Positions 33,729-45,338 of a stretch of 64,000 nt of DNA are shown one piece after another. Origin of the DNA: Stenotrophomonas maltophilia (GTDB taxonomy: Bacteria; Pseudomonadota; Gammaproteobacteria; Xanthomonadales; Xanthomonadaceae); contig NZ_NEQV01000001.1 of assembly GCF_002799245.1 (NCBI RefSeq), positions 985,000 through 1,048,999 on the forward strand, given 5' to 3'. The position numbers and the translations under genes were made by a program. Under the pieces are notes generated by a model that saw only the letters and a program-made list of their open reading frames with translations, was not told the DNA's origin and searched no databases. Positions within the stretch are counted from its first letter, which is position 1. Every line of letters starts with the position of its first letter.

Positions 33729-33755
33729 GCCGGGGATGCGACACGCATCCCCGGC
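33729..33755 (+). terminator. Stem-loop after chiA
   Basis: Arms 33729-33740 and 33744-33755 (GCCGGGGATGCG and its complement) form a perfect 12-bp stem with a three-base loop, ten bases after the chiA stop. It has no clear T-run, so termination may be Rho-assisted. Confidence 0.65.
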
Positions 33756-33764
33756 CTCGAATCT

Positions 33765-33827
33765 GTAGAGCCGAGCCATGCTCGGCTGCCACATGTGGAA
33801 CCGCAGTCGAGCATGGCTCGACGCTAC
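33765..33827. repeat. Inverted pair of SMAG repeats
   Basis: A plus copy (33765-33787, arms AGCCGAGC/GCTCGGCT) and a minus copy (33806-33827, arms GTCGAGC/GCTCGAC) have GTAG heads pointing outward. The pair sits between the convergent chiA and dsbC ends. Confidence 0.85.
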
Positions 33828-33837
33828 AGTTCCGCTG

Positions 33838-34620
33838 TCAGCGCTTCTCGGACAATTTGTCCAGCGCCGCACGCAGCTGCGCCGGCGGCAGGTAACCGCC
33901 CAGCTGGGTGCCATCCGGCGCGAAGATCGCCGGCGTTCCGTTCACGCCCAGCTGCTGGCCCAGCGCGTACTGCATCGCCACCGGGTTGGTGCAGTTCTTG
34001 GCCGGCACGCTGCCACCGCGCTTGGCGTTGGTCAGCGCCTGGCGACGATCCGCTGCGCACCAGACCGAGATCATGTCGGTGTAATCCTTGCTGCCCAGGC
34101 CCATGCGCGGGAACGCCAGGTACTCGACGGTGATGCCGTTGCGGTTGAGCTCGGCGATGTCCTGGTGAAGCTTGCGGCAGTAGCCACACTCGATGTCGGT
34201 GAACACGCTGATGGTGTACTTGGCGTTCGGCGCGGCGAACACGATGCGATCGCCGTGGTTGGCCTTGGCCAGCAGGCCGCGACGGTAGCCGAGCAGGCCT
34301 TCACTGTTGGCCGGGCCCTTGGCGCGGGTGTCGTACGGCTGCGACTGGAACAGGTAGCGACCGTCATCGGACACGTACAGCAGCTGGCCGGAGACCACTA
34401 CTTCGCGGAAGCCGGGGAATGGCGCGGCACCGATGTAATCCACCTGGAAACCCGGATTGAGCGCGGTCAGCGCGGCACGTACCGCCTGGTCGGCCGGTGC
34501 ATTGGCGGACGGGCTGGCCTTGGCCGCAGCGGCAGGCGCCTTGGCGGCAGGCGGAGCCGGCTGGGCGCAGGCAGTCAGGCTGAGCGCACCCAACACGGCG
34601 GCGATGGCAAATCGGAGCAT
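33838..34620 (-). CDS. dsbC: DsbC-type thiol:disulfide isomerase, predicted lipoprotein
   Basis: Periplasmic isomerase that reshuffles wrong disulfides. The 260-residue product has an N-terminal dimerisation-like domain (about 45-120) and a thioredoxin domain with active site C-G-Y-C (145-148), followed later by the cis-Pro segment V-N-G-T-P-A-I. The signal peptide ends in L-T-A-C, a lipobox with Cys18, and is followed by about 25 Ala/Pro-rich residues, so the enzyme is probably outer-membrane anchored, unlike the soluble E. coli DsbC. It lies downstream of xerD on the same strand, the classic xerD-dsbC neighbourhood. Confidence 0.92.
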   Translation of the reverse strand: MLRFAIAAVLGALSLTACAQPAPPAAKAPAAAAKASPSANAPADQAVRAALTALNPGFQVDYIGAAPFPGFREVVVSGQLLYVSDDGRYLFQSQPYDTRAKGPANSEGLLGYRRGLLAKANHGDRIVFAAPNAKYTISVFTDIECGYCRKLHQDIAELNRNGITVEYLAFPRMGLGSKDYTDMISVWCAADRRQALTNAKRGGSVPAKNCTNPVAMQYALGQQLGVNGTPAIFAPDGTQLGGYLPPAQLRAALDKLSEKR

Positions 34621-34720
34621 GGAACGATCCGCAGCAGAAGAAGATTCCGGATTCTGACACAGCCGCCGGTACCGGGCCGCGACGCCCTGTACTGCCCCGG
34701 GCAGCGATTCAGCCCGGCAC

Positions 34721-35698
34721 TCAGCCGCGCGGATGGTGGCGGGCGTGCAGCTTCTGCAGGTGTTCGCGCGCCACCAGGGTGTAGATCTGGGTGGTCGACA
34801 GTGAACTGTGGCCGAGCAGCATCTGCAGCGCGCGCAGGTCGGCACCGCGGTTGAGCAGATGGGTGGCGAAGCTGTGACGCAGGCCATGCGGGCTGATCCG
34901 CGCCGGGTCGATGCCGGCCACCTGTGCGTGGCGCTTGACCAGGTGCCAGAACGCCTGCCGGGTCAGCGCATGCAACGTCGGTTCGATGAACAACGGGGTC
35001 TGCCCGTCCGCCAGGGCGTGCACCCTGCCCTTGCCGACCAGCTGCGGGCGCGACTGCTGCAGGTAACGCTCCAGCCAGTGCTGCGATTCCTCACCCAGCG
35101 GCACCAGCCGTTCCTTGCTGCCCTTGCCGGTGACCCGCAGCACGCCCTGGCGCAGGTTGACCGCCGTGGCCGGCAGCAGCACCAGCTCGCTCACGCGCAG
35201 GCCGGCGGCATACATCAGTTCCAGCATGGCGCGATCACGCAGCCCCAGCGGGCTGTCGATATCCGGCGCCGCCAGCAGCGCATCGATCTGGCTTTCGGCC
35301 AGCGCCTTGGGCAACAGCCGTGGCAGCTTGGGCGGATCCAGCAGTGCGCTCGGATCCTCGCTGCGTTCGCCACGGCGCACGCCATCGGCGAAGAACGCCC
35401 GCAGCGCCGACAGCAGGCGCGCATTGCTGCGTGGCGACCAGCCATGCCGGGTGCGCCAGGCCAGATAATCGAACAGCCCGGGTCGCTCGATGCCAGCCAG
35501 GCCACCGTCGCGTCCGTCCGTCCAGCGCGCCAGCCCTTCCAGGTCGCGCCGGTAGCTGTCGAGGGTGGCGCGGGCCAGGCCGTTCTCGGCCCAGATCGCA
35601 TCGAGGAAGCGCTGGATGCGCAGGCTGTCGTCGGCGCGCAGCTCGGGCAGTTGCTGGACCAGCTGGCGTCGCTCGGCGGGGGTGGAAACAAGGGCCAT
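34721..35698 (-). CDS. xerD: Tyrosine recombinase XerD
   Basis: With XerC resolves chromosome dimers at dif. The 325-residue product has the core-binding N-terminal domain (about 25-110) and catalytic residues Arg168 (A-G-L-R-V-S-E-L), Lys192, His271 and Arg274 (H-G-L-R-H-S-F), His297 (L-G-H-S-S-L) and Tyr306 (T-Q-I-Y-T). The C-terminal motif and length are those of XerD rather than a phage integrase. No attachment site or mobile genes are nearby. It is transcribed toward dsbC and divergently from the RDD-domain gene. Confidence 0.96.
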   Translation of the reverse strand: MALVSTPAERRQLVQQLPELRADDSLRIQRFLDAIWAENGLARATLDSYRRDLEGLARWTDGRDGGLAGIERPGLFDYLAWRTRHGWSPRSNARLLSALRAFFADGVRRGERSEDPSALLDPPKLPRLLPKALAESQIDALLAAPDIDSPLGLRDRAMLELMYAAGLRVSELVLLPATAVNLRQGVLRVTGKGSKERLVPLGEESQHWLERYLQQSRPQLVGKGRVHALADGQTPLFIEPTLHALTRQAFWHLVKRHAQVAGIDPARISPHGLRHSFATHLLNRGADLRALQMLLGHSSLSTTQIYTLVAREHLQKLHARHHPRG

Positions 35699-35754
35699 GC
35701 GTGCAGGATACGAGGGCCACTGCGGGCACGGCCAGCTTTGCGTATGCTCGGCGC

Positions 35755-36246
35755 ATGTCCCGCCCTGCCACCGACACGGCCTCTGCGGCCGCTACCGAAA
35801 TGCCCCGCCCACGTGCGCTGCTGCCCTGGCGCGTGCTGGCGATGGTCTACGACGCGCTGCCGGTGCTGGCGCTGTGGATGCTGGCCGGCACGCTGTTCAC
35901 CCTCGCCTACACCTTCAGCGGCCACGCGCAGCGCGAGAACATTGCGCCATTCAGTGCCTGGCAGTGGCTGCTGTGGACGGTGTGCTGGGTGATCACGGGG
36001 GGGTACGCCACGGCCAGCTGGCGCCGCGGCGGACAGACCCTGGGCATGCGGCCGTGGCGGCTGAAACTGCAATCGAGCGATGGCACGCCGTTGCGGCGCG
36101 GCCAGCTGTGGCTGCGCTTTGCGATAGGAACGCTGTCACTGCTGCTGGGCGGGCTGGGATTCTGGTGGGCGTGGGTCGACCGCCAACGCCTGACCTGGCA
36201 TGACCGCGCGAGCGGCACCCGCCTGGTACGCATGCCCAAGCGGTGA
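35755..36246 (+). CDS. RDD family membrane protein
   Basis: A 163-residue integral membrane protein of unknown function. [14 protein letters not shown] holds the Arg and Asp of the RDD signature in the first membrane helix. A second helix with G-G-Y-A-T-A-S-W and G-x-T-L-G-M-R-x-W-R-L-K, and a third near residue 125, follow. The C-terminal [14 protein letters not shown] is also conserved in the family. ATG 35755 is preferred because upstream frame sequence is antisense to xerD. It is commonly found near xerD/lptFG in related genomes. Confidence 0.9.
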   Translation: MSRPATDTASAAATEMPRPRALLPWRVLAMVYDALPVLALWMLAGTLFTLAYTFSGHAQRENIAPFSAWQWLLWTVCWVITGGYATASWRRGGQTLGMRPWRLKLQSSDGTPLRRGQLWLRFAIGTLSLLLGGLGFWWAWVDRQRLTWHDRASGTRLVRMPKR

Positions 36247-36473
36247 TCTGCCGCCCGTCACTCCGATCCTGCGCGGCGCCTGGGTAGCGCCGGGCCCATG
36301 CCCGGCTGACGGCCTGTGAGCGGAAGGCAGCCGAGCGTGGGCTCGGCTCTACAGAATCCAGCGCGCTGGGCCTGGGACGACCGCCAGCAGACGCACGTTC
36401 TGTAGAGTCGAGCCATGCTCGACTCACGCGCGCAGCGCGGAAAGCAGCCGGGGCATGCCCGGCGCCACAGCAA
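36247..36473. repeat. Four SMAG-type palindromes in a convergent intergenic gap
   Basis: Between the converging RDD and lptG ends lie a plus copy (36284-36307), a minus copy (36329-36352), a plus copy (36402-36424) and a fourth palindrome (36445-36466) that reads GTGG instead of GTAG on the minus strand. They form two inverted pairs. The gap is otherwise empty. Confidence 0.8.
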
Positions 36474-37580
36474 TCAGCCCGACTTGCGCCGGAACAGCAG
36501 TCCGGACACCGCCAGCATCACGATCGGGGGCAACGCATAGGCGATGCGGTAGTCGAACTTCAGCGCGCCGGCCATGCGGCCGAAGAACAGCTGCAGCAGC
36601 CAGAAGCCCAGCGCGAACAGGATGCCCAGGAACAGGCGCTTGCCCATGCCGCCGCTGCGCAGCGACCCGAACGCGAACGGCACCGCCGCCAGGCACAGCG
36701 CCAGCACGTTCACCGGGTAGAACCAGCGGCTCCAGTACACATCCTCGAAGTCGCGCGCATCCAGCCCGTTGCGCTGGCGGTAGGCAATGCTGGTGCTCAG
36801 CTCGGCCACGCTGAGGTTTCGCGGCTTGGCGATGCCGGTGGCCAGCGCCGCTGCATCCAGCTTCGAGCTCCACGGCTCGCGCGCCACCTCCTGGCGGGTC
36901 GCCGAGCGCTCGCCAAAGGTGTCGCGGCGCACCCCGGTCAGCACCCAGCCGTCCTTGTCGTGCTCGGCGGTGGCCGCATGGGTCAACGAGGCGATCTTGC
37001 CGTCTTCAGCGATCCGGTACAGGCGCACATCACGCAGGATCAGCCGCGTGCCCTTGTCGCCCACCAGCTGCTCCTCGCCGCTCTGGGCATTGAGGAAGGT
37101 GTCGCCTTCGCGCGCCCACAGCCCCGAGTAGCGGGTGGTGGAGATGTCCCGTCCCCACTTGGCACTGGCCTTCAATGCGTCGGCACGGTCCTGGCCCCAT
37201 GGGCCCAGCGTCTCGGCGCTGAGCACCATCACCGCGGTCAGCAGCGACAGCGCGATCGCCACCGACACGCTCAGACGCTTGCGCGACAGGCCCAGCGCAC
37301 GCAGTGCGGTCAGCTCCGAGGTCGCGGCCAGCTGGCCCAGGCCCATCAGTGCGCCGATCACCGCGGCCGTCGGGAACATCGTGTAGGCGCGGCGCGGCAC
37401 CGTGTACAGCACCCACGCGGCGGCATGGCCCAGGGTGTAGCCGTTCTTGCCGATGTCCTTGAACTCGCCGGAGAAGGCCATCACCACGTCCAGGCCGACC
37501 AGCACCGCCCAGGTCAGCAGTACCGTGGTGAACACCGACTGGCCCAGGTACAGGTCGAAACGCATCGGGCGCAGCCTCAT
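36474..37580 (-). CDS. lptG: LPS export ABC transporter permease LptG
   Basis: Permease of LptB2FG, which extracts LPS from the inner membrane and passes it to the periplasmic bridge. The 368-residue product has the YjgP/YjgQ layout: three N-terminal membrane helices, with F-P-T-A-A-V-I-G-A-L-M-G-L-G and A-A-T-S-E-L-T-A-L-R-A-L-G-L-S (the coupling helix contacting LptB), a periplasmic beta-jellyroll (about 140-260), and three C-terminal helices. It overlaps lptF by four bases, as in most proteobacteria. Confidence 0.96.
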   Translation of the reverse strand: MRLRPMRFDLYLGQSVFTTVLLTWAVLVGLDVVMAFSGEFKDIGKNGYTLGHAAAWVLYTVPRRAYTMFPTAAVIGALMGLGQLAATSELTALRALGLSRKRLSVSVAIALSLLTAVMVLSAETLGPWGQDRADALKASAKWGRDISTTRYSGLWAREGDTFLNAQSGEEQLVGDKGTRLILRDVRLYRIAEDGKIASLTHAATAEHDKDGWVLTGVRRDTFGERSATRQEVAREPWSSKLDAAALATGIAKPRNLSVAELSTSIAYRQRNGLDARDFEDVYWSRWFYPVNVLALCLAAVPFAFGSLRSGGMGKRLFLGILFALGFWLLQLFFGRMAGALKFDYRIAYALPPIVMLAVSGLLFRRKSG

Positions 37581-38659
37581 GCGCGGGCTCCCTTCGGGCG
37601 GCCCAGGCGGCCATCACGTGCATACATCCAGATCGCCAGCGCCAGCAGCGGCACGGTCAACCACCACAGGCCAAGCGCGGCCGGAATCTTGCCGTTGGCG
37701 ATCCAGCCGCTGCCGATGAACATCAGGTTGGTGCCCACCATGTAGGCCATCAGGGCCAGCATCATGCGGCCGTAGCGCTGCTGGCGCGGCGAGCTGCGGC
37801 CCAGCGGCACGGTCAGCAGGGCGAAGGCCAGCGCGATCAGCGGCGGTGCCAGGCGGCGGTGCAGCTGCGCCTGCGCCTGCGGGCGCTCGTCGCCGATCAG
37901 CTTCAGGGTCGGCATCAGTTCCGGGTCATCCTCGGTGCGGGTCTGCGCGCCATCAGGCAGGGCCACATCGTTGCGGGCAAAGGTCGCCAGCCGGTAATCC
38001 AGCGCGCCGGCCACCGGGCCTTCCACCTGGTGGCCGTCATCCAGCTCCAGGAAGCGCTGGCGGGTGCCCTCGAAGAACATGCGACCACTGTTGGCCGACA
38101 CCACCTCCAGGCGATCGTCCTTCTGCCGCTGCATGAACACCTTGCCCAGCTCGGTGCCGTCGGGCGAGATCGAGGACAGGTAGACCACGCCGCCATTGGG
38201 CAGCGGCGTGAAACGGCCCGGCTCCAGGCCGGCCATCAGCACGCTGCGGTTGGCCTCGATGATCATCTGCTCGGCCACCCGGCCGGCCCACGGGCCCAGC
38301 CACAGCGAGCAGGTGCCGACCAGCAGCACCACCGGCACCACCAGCATCAGCAGTGGCCGCAGCAGCCGCTTGGGCCCCACTCCGATGGCGGTGATGACCG
38401 CCATCTCCGAGTCGCGGTACAGGCGGGCGATGGCCAGCAGCAGGCCCAGCATCAGCGCCAGCGGCAGGATCAGCGGCAGGTAGGCGATGAACTGCAGGCC
38501 CAGCTGGGAGAACAGCAGCTTGGCCGGCAGGCGCCCGTCGGCGATGTTGCCGAGGATGTCCACCAGCACGCCGCCCACGCTGACCACCAGCAGGACGATC
38601 AGGGTAGCCAGGAAACTCTGGACGAAATCGCCCAGCAGGTATCGGTCGAGCTTCAGCAT
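37577..38659 (-). CDS. lptF: LPS export ABC transporter permease LptF
   Basis: Partner permease to LptG in the LPS exporter. The 360-residue product begins [12 protein letters not shown] and has [13 protein letters not shown] and [13 protein letters not shown], the LptF coupling helix. A periplasmic domain and C-terminal helices follow. The ATG at 38659 is where family similarity begins. It is divergent from pepA over about 100 bases, the usual arrangement, so the gap 38660-38763 holds both promoters. Confidence 0.96.
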   Translation of the reverse strand: MLKLDRYLLGDFVQSFLATLIVLLVVSVGGVLVDILGNIADGRLPAKLLFSQLGLQFIAYLPLILPLALMLGLLLAIARLYRDSEMAVITAIGVGPKRLLRPLLMLVVPVVLLVGTCSLWLGPWAGRVAEQMIIEANRSVLMAGLEPGRFTPLPNGGVVYLSSISPDGTELGKVFMQRQKDDRLEVVSANSGRMFFEGTRQRFLELDDGHQVEGPVAGALDYRLATFARNDVALPDGAQTRTEDDPELMPTLKLIGDERPQAQAQLHRRLAPPLIALAFALLTVPLGRSSPRQQRYGRMMLALMAYMVGTNLMFIGSGWIANGKIPAALGLWWLTVPLLALAIWMYARDGRLGRPKGARA

Positions 38660-38763
38660 GGGGCGGTGGTTTAAACTCTGGGGTTCGTTCGCGGTGCCGC
38701 CCAGTCTACTGTCTGGGCGTAAACGGCCTGCGATTGTACGGACTCGCCAATGGAATCTGCTCA

Positions 38764-40242
38764 ATGGCCCTCGAATTCACCCTGAACCACGTTGCTCCGG
38801 CCGCCGCCACCGTTGATTGCCTGGTGGTAGGCGCGTATGCCGACCATACCCTGACCCCGGCCGCGCAGGCCCTGGACGCCGCCAGTGGCGGCCGCTTGGC
38901 CGCCCTGGCCCAGCGCGGCGACCTGTCCGGCAAGACCGGCGCCACCACCCTGCTGCACGACCTGCCGGGCGTGACCGCCCCGCGCGTGCTGGTGGTTGGC
39001 CTCGGCGAAGCCGCCCGCTTCGGCGTGCCGCAGTACCTGAAGGCCGTTGGCGACGCCGTGCGCGCGCTGAAGGCCGGCGCCGCCCGCAGCGCGCTGTTCA
39101 CCCTGTCCGAAGTGGCCATCAAGGACCGCGACGCCGCCTGGGCGATCCGCCAGGCGGTGATCGCCGCCGATCACGCCGCCTACCGCTATACCGCCACCCT
39201 GGGCAAGAAGAAGGCCGACGATGCCGGCCTGACCCAGCTGGCCGTAGCCGGTGAGGACGCCCAGGCCCTGGCCCAGGGCCAGGCCATCGCCGCCGGTGTC
39301 GAGTTCGCCCGCGAGCTGGGCAACCTGCCGCCGAACTACTGCACCCCGGCCTACCTGGCCGACGTGGGCGTGAAGTTCGCTGGCGAGCACGAGGGTGCCG
39401 AGGCCGAGATCCTCGACGAGCAGCAGATGGAAGCGCTGGGCATGGGCTCGCTGCTGGCCGTGGCCCGCGGTTCGGCCAACCGCCCGCGCCTGGTCGTGCT
39501 GAAGTGGACCGGCGCTGGTGACGCCAAGCCGTACGTGCTGGTCGGCAAGGGCATCACCTTCGATACCGGTGGCGTCAACCTGAAGACCCAGGGCGGCATC
39601 GAAGAGATGAAGTACGACATGTGCGGTGGCGCCAACGTCATCGGCACCTTCGTCGCTGCGGTCAAGGCCAAGCTGCCGCTGAACCTGGTGGTGGTGGTGC
39701 CGGCGGTGGAGAACGCCATCGATGGCAACGCCTACCGTCCGTCCGACGTGATCACCTCGATGTCGGGCAAGACCATCGAAGTCGGCAACACCGACGCCGA
39801 AGGCCGCCTGATCCTGTGCGACGCGCTGACCTACGCGCAGCGCTTCGAGCCGGCCGCGCTGGTCGACGTCGCCACCCTGACCGGTGCCTGCATGGTCGCC
39901 CTCGGCCACCAGACCGCCGGCCTGATGAGCAAGCACGACGACCTGGCCAACGAGCTGCTGGCCGCCGGCGAGCATGTGTTCGACCGCGCCTGGCGCCTGC
40001 CGCTGTGGGACGAGTACCAGCCGATGCTGGATTCGACCTTCGCCGACGTCTACAACATCGGCGGCCGCTGGGCCGGCGCGATCACCGCCGGCTGCTTCCT
40101 GTCGCGCTTCGCCGAAGGCCAGCGCTGGGCCCACCTGGACATCGCCGGCGTGGCCAGCGATGAAGGCAAGCGTGGCATGGCCACCGGCCGCCCGGTTGGC
40201 CTGCTGAGCCAGTGGCTGCTGGACCAGGTCGCCCGCGCCTGA
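38764..40242 (+). CDS. pepA: Leucyl aminopeptidase (M17)
   Basis: Cytosolic two-metal aminopeptidase that removes N-terminal residues; PepA also acts as a DNA-binding accessory factor in some species. The 492-residue product has [11 protein letters not shown] (260-270) with metal ligands, M-K-Y-D-M-C-G-G-A, and the family signature N-T-D-A-E-G-R-L (342-349). ATG 38764 is chosen over one ten codons upstream because family homology starts there. It leads a plus-strand run pepA-holC-pmp3-valS. Confidence 0.97.
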   Translation: MALEFTLNHVAPAAATVDCLVVGAYADHTLTPAAQALDAASGGRLAALAQRGDLSGKTGATTLLHDLPGVTAPRVLVVGLGEAARFGVPQYLKAVGDAVRALKAGAARSALFTLSEVAIKDRDAAWAIRQAVIAADHAAYRYTATLGKKKADDAGLTQLAVAGEDAQALAQGQAIAAGVEFARELGNLPPNYCTPAYLADVGVKFAGEHEGAEAEILDEQQMEALGMGSLLAVARGSANRPRLVVLKWTGAGDAKPYVLVGKGITFDTGGVNLKTQGGIEEMKYDMCGGANVIGTFVAAVKAKLPLNLVVVVPAVENAIDGNAYRPSDVITSMSGKTIEVGNTDAEGRLILCDALTYAQRFEPAALVDVATLTGACMVALGHQTAGLMSKHDDLANELLAAGEHVFDRAWRLPLWDEYQPMLDSTFADVYNIGGRWAGAITAGCFLSRFAEGQRWAHLDIAGVASDEGKRGMATGRPVGLLSQWLLDQVARA

Positions 40243-40258
40243 TGCCGTACCCGACCCT

Positions 40259-40309
40259 GGCCGGCAAACGCCGGCCGGGGCTTCGCCCGGCAACGCCGGG
40301 CCCCTGCCT
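40259..40309. repeat. Stacked GC hairpins between pepA and holC
   Basis: Three short overlapping palindromes (GGCCGGC/GCCGGCC, CCGGGG around CTTCG, and GGC-AAC-GCC types) occupy the 82-base gap. They may attenuate or stabilise the pepA-holC transcript; no T-run is present. Confidence 0.55.
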
Positions 40310-40324
40310 GACCCGGACCCTGCC

Positions 40325-40750
40325 ATGCCCCGCGCCGACTTCTACCTGATCGCCAAGCCCCGCTTCCTGACCGAGCCACTGCGCCTGGTCTGCGAGCTGG
40401 CGCGCAAGGCCAACGACGCCGGGCTGTTCACCCTGGTGCTGGCCCGCGACCAGGCCCAGGCCGAGGAGCTGGACGAGCTGTTGTGGGCGTTCGACAACGA
40501 TGCCTACATCCCGCACCAGATCGCCGGGGAAGACATGGACGAGGAAGAGGCCCTGGTACTGATCGCCGTGCCTGGCACCGAGGCACCGGCACGTCCGCTG
40601 GTGATCAACCTGCGCGACGAGCCCTGGCTGGGCCAGTGCGAGCGCGTGCTGGAAGTGGTTCCGGCCGATCCGGAAGCGCGCGAACCGCTGCGCGAGCGCT
40701 GGCGCCAGTACAAGGCCGCCGGCTACGACCTGAACAAGCACGACATGTAA
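40325..40750 (+). CDS. holC: DNA polymerase III chi subunit
   Basis: Clamp-loader accessory protein that bridges the holoenzyme to SSB through psi. The 141-residue product opens with A-D-F-Y-L-I-A and includes E-L-D-E-L-L-W-A-F and F-I-P/Y-I-P-H elements of the chi fold, with A-R-P-L-V-I-N-L near 98. Position between pepA and valS is the conserved holC location in gammaproteobacteria. A candidate psi subunit is at 45335-45838. Confidence 0.93.
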   Translation: MPRADFYLIAKPRFLTEPLRLVCELARKANDAGLFTLVLARDQAQAEELDELLWAFDNDAYIPHQIAGEDMDEEEALVLIAVPGTEAPARPLVINLRDEPWLGQCERVLEVVPADPEAREPLRERWRQYKAAGYDLNKHDM

Positions 40751-40769
40751 GTCCCGCGAGGACCCCTTG

Positions 40770-40961
40770 ATGCGCCTGCTGATCGCCCTGATTCTTCCCT
40801 GGCTGTCTTTCTTCACCATCGGCCGGCCGCTGGCCGGGATCGCCTGCCTGATCCTGCAGATCACCCTGATCGGCTGGTTGCCCGCCGCGATCTGGGCCGC
40901 CTACGCGGTCAGCCAGTACCACACCGACCAGAAGATCCGGCGCGCCCTCGGGTCGCGCTGA
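40770..40961 (+). CDS. Small Pmp3/YqaE-family membrane protein
   Basis: A 63-residue protein with two hydrophobic helices (about 3-18 and 24-45). The first carries the P-W pair and the second W-L-P-A-A-I-W-A-A-Y-A-V, which closely resembles the YqaE/Pmp3 (UPF0057) pattern. A GAGGA ribosome site precedes the ATG; the adjacent TTG is less likely. It sits between holC and valS with gaps of 19 and 33 bases, so it is probably co-transcribed. Relatives are linked to membrane potential and salt stress, but the function here is unknown. Confidence 0.85.
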   Translation: MRLLIALILPWLSFFTIGRPLAGIACLILQITLIGWLPAAIWAAYAVSQYHTDQKIRRALGSR

Positions 40962-40994
40962 TCTCCCTTCCGCCTTGATTACCGGTTCCCCCGC

Positions 40995-43823
<2,829 letters not shown>

Positions 43824-43868
43824 GGCCTCTCTGGCGGGTGCGGCCCCTGTGGTCCGCACCCGTGCGAT

Positions 43869-43895
43869 GTGCCAACCAAGGTTGGCACCTGCTAC
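43869..43895 (-). repeat. SMAG repeat after valS
   Basis: On the minus strand a GTAG head, three bases and a perfect stem with arms GTGCCAACC/GGTTGGCAC. It lies between the valS stop and its terminator. Confidence 0.8.
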
Positions 43896-43898
43896 ACC

Positions 43899-43928
43899 AA
43901 CGCCGGGCAACGCCCGGCGTTTCCTTTT
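43899..43928 (+). terminator. Rho-independent terminator of valS
   Basis: Arms 43899-43908 and 43912-43921 (AACGCCGGGC and complement) form a 10-bp stem followed by TTTCCTTTT. It is located after the SMAG repeat and before the DMT permease gene. Confidence 0.8.
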
Positions 43929-43951
43929 GTACGGCATGGCATCATCAGCGG

Positions 43952-44773
43952 ATGCCGCTTTCCATCTACCTGCTGGTTCTCGCCGCTGCGGCACTGCATG
44001 CCAGCTGGAATGCGATCGTCAAGCGCGGGCCGGACAAGTTCCTCGGCACCGTCCTGGTAACCGGCAGTGCCGCGCTGCTGTCCGCCGCCACGCTGCCCTT
44101 GCTGCCCCTGCCTGCCGCACACAGCTGGCCGTGGCTCGGCGCATCGGTACTGTTGCAGGTGACCTATTACGGGCTGGTCGCGCGCTGTTACCAGCAGGTC
44201 GACATGAGCCTGGCCTACCCCTTGATGCGTGGCAGCGCGCCGATCCTGGTCGCACTGGCGGGCACCCTGCTCGGTGAGTCATTGCCTGCAGCTGCGTGGC
44301 TGGGCGTGGTGCTGGTGAGCACCGGCATCCTGTGCATGGCACTGGGTGCGCGTGGTGGCCAGCTGCGCCTGCCGCTGCTGACTGCGGCGATGATCGCCAC
44401 CTACACGCTGGTCGATGCGCAGGGCGCGCGCCAGTCAGGCAACGCGCTCAGCTACACGCTGTGGCTGTTCCTGCTGTCGGGTATTCCCCTGCCGCTGTGG
44501 GCGTTGTACACCCGGCGCGGCGCGGTGCTGGACTACGCGCGGCAGCATTGGCCGCTGGGACTGGCCGGTGGCTTCGGCACCACGGCCTCCTATGCGATGG
44601 CGTTGTGGGCGATGACCCAGGTGCCGGTCGCGTTGGTGTCGGCGCTGCGCGAATCATCGATCCTGTTCGCGCTGCTGATCTCGGTGTTCCTGCTGCGCGA
44701 ACGGATACCGCGCGCACGCTGGCTGGCGGCGGCGTTGATCGTGGGCGGGGTATTGGCATTGCGGTTGGCGTGA
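43952..44773 (+). CDS. EamA/DMT-family transporter
   Basis: Predicted metabolite exporter or permease of the drug/metabolite transporter superfamily; substrate unknown. The 273-residue product has about ten hydrophobic helices in two EamA halves. Typical elements include A-L-H-A-S-W-N-A-I-V-K near the start, S-L-A-Y-P-L-M-R-G-S-A-P-I near 87-99 and V-A-L-V-S-A-L-R-E-S-S-I-L-F-A near 225-240. The start at ATG 43952 gives the first helix. It follows the valS terminator, so it is probably a separate unit. Confidence 0.9.
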   Translation: MPLSIYLLVLAAAALHASWNAIVKRGPDKFLGTVLVTGSAALLSAATLPLLPLPAAHSWPWLGASVLLQVTYYGLVARCYQQVDMSLAYPLMRGSAPILVALAGTLLGESLPAAAWLGVVLVSTGILCMALGARGGQLRLPLLTAAMIATYTLVDAQGARQSGNALSYTLWLFLLSGIPLPLWALYTRRGAVLDYARQHWPLGLAGGFGTTASYAMALWAMTQVPVALVSALRESSILFALLISVFLLRERIPRARWLAAALIVGGVLALRLA

Positions 44774-44780
44774 GCAGAGC

Positions 44781-44829
44781 GTGCCAACCAGGGTTGGCAC
44801 CTGCCGGTAGTGCCGGCCGCTGGCCGGCA
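44781..44829. repeat. Inverted pair of SMAG-type repeats
   Basis: A minus-strand palindrome GTGCCAACC/GGTTGGCAC with a GCAG-type head (44781-44804) is followed by a plus copy with GTAG head (44807-44829, identical to 30823-30845). The pair fills the convergent gap between the DMT transporter and rimI. Confidence 0.8.
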
Positions 44830-44840
44830 ACCCTTCTCCG

Positions 44841-45338
44841 TTACAGCGGCGGCATCGCCTGCAGGTCGCCGTGGACCAGCTCGATCGCCATCACCACCGC
44901 ATCCTCGCGGCCCTGTGCGGCCGGGTAGTAGCGCGGGCGGCGGCCGATCTCGTTGAAGCCTTCGCTGTGATAAAGCGCCAGCGCCGGCGTGTTGGACGGG
45001 CGCACTTCCAGGAACACGCGCTGTGCGCCACGATCACCCGCCAGCTGCACCAGTGCGCGCAGCAGCTGGCGGCCCAGCCCGCGCGACTGTGCCAGCGGAT
45101 CGATGCAGATGTTCAGCACATGCGCTTCATCAGCGGCGATGCTGAGCACGCCATAGCCGATCAGCAGACCATCACGCTCCATCGCCAGGCCGGGATAACC
45201 AGCACGCAGGCAGTCGATGAAGATGCCGCGGGTCCAGGGAAAAGGGTAGCCCCGCAGCTCGATCGCCATCACGGCATTGAGGTCGCTCTCGCGCAGCGCG
45301 CGCAGGCTGACCGGACCGGGCCGGGTCACCGCGCTCAC
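44841..45338 (-). CDS. rimI: Ribosomal protein S18-alanine N-acetyltransferase
   Basis: Acetylates the N-terminal alanine of ribosomal protein S18. The 165-residue GNAT-fold product has V-L-N-I-C-I-D-P-L-A-Q-S-R-G-L-G-R-Q-L-L, which contains the acetyl-CoA R-x-x-G-x-G/A loop, then L-E-V-R-P-S-N-T-P-A-L-A-L-Y and G-F-N-E-I-G-R-R-P-R-Y-Y. The GTG start at 45338 overlaps the stop of the upstream gene in a GTGA arrangement. Third gene of the pssA - holD-like - rimI operon. Confidence 0.94.
   Translation of the reverse strand: MSAVTRPGPVSLRALRESDLNAVMAIELRGYPFPWTRGIFIDCLRAGYPGLAMERDGLLIGYGVLSIAADEAHVLNICIDPLAQSRGLGRQLLRALVQLAGDRGAQRVFLEVRPSNTPALALYHSEGFNEIGRRPRYYPAAQGREDAVVMAIELVHGDLQAMPPL

Noticed and set aside
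34721..35698. Tyrosine recombinase as evidence of a mobile island
   Set aside because: Motifs, length and the dsbC neighbour identify housekeeping XerD; no attachment repeats, tRNA or phage genes are present.
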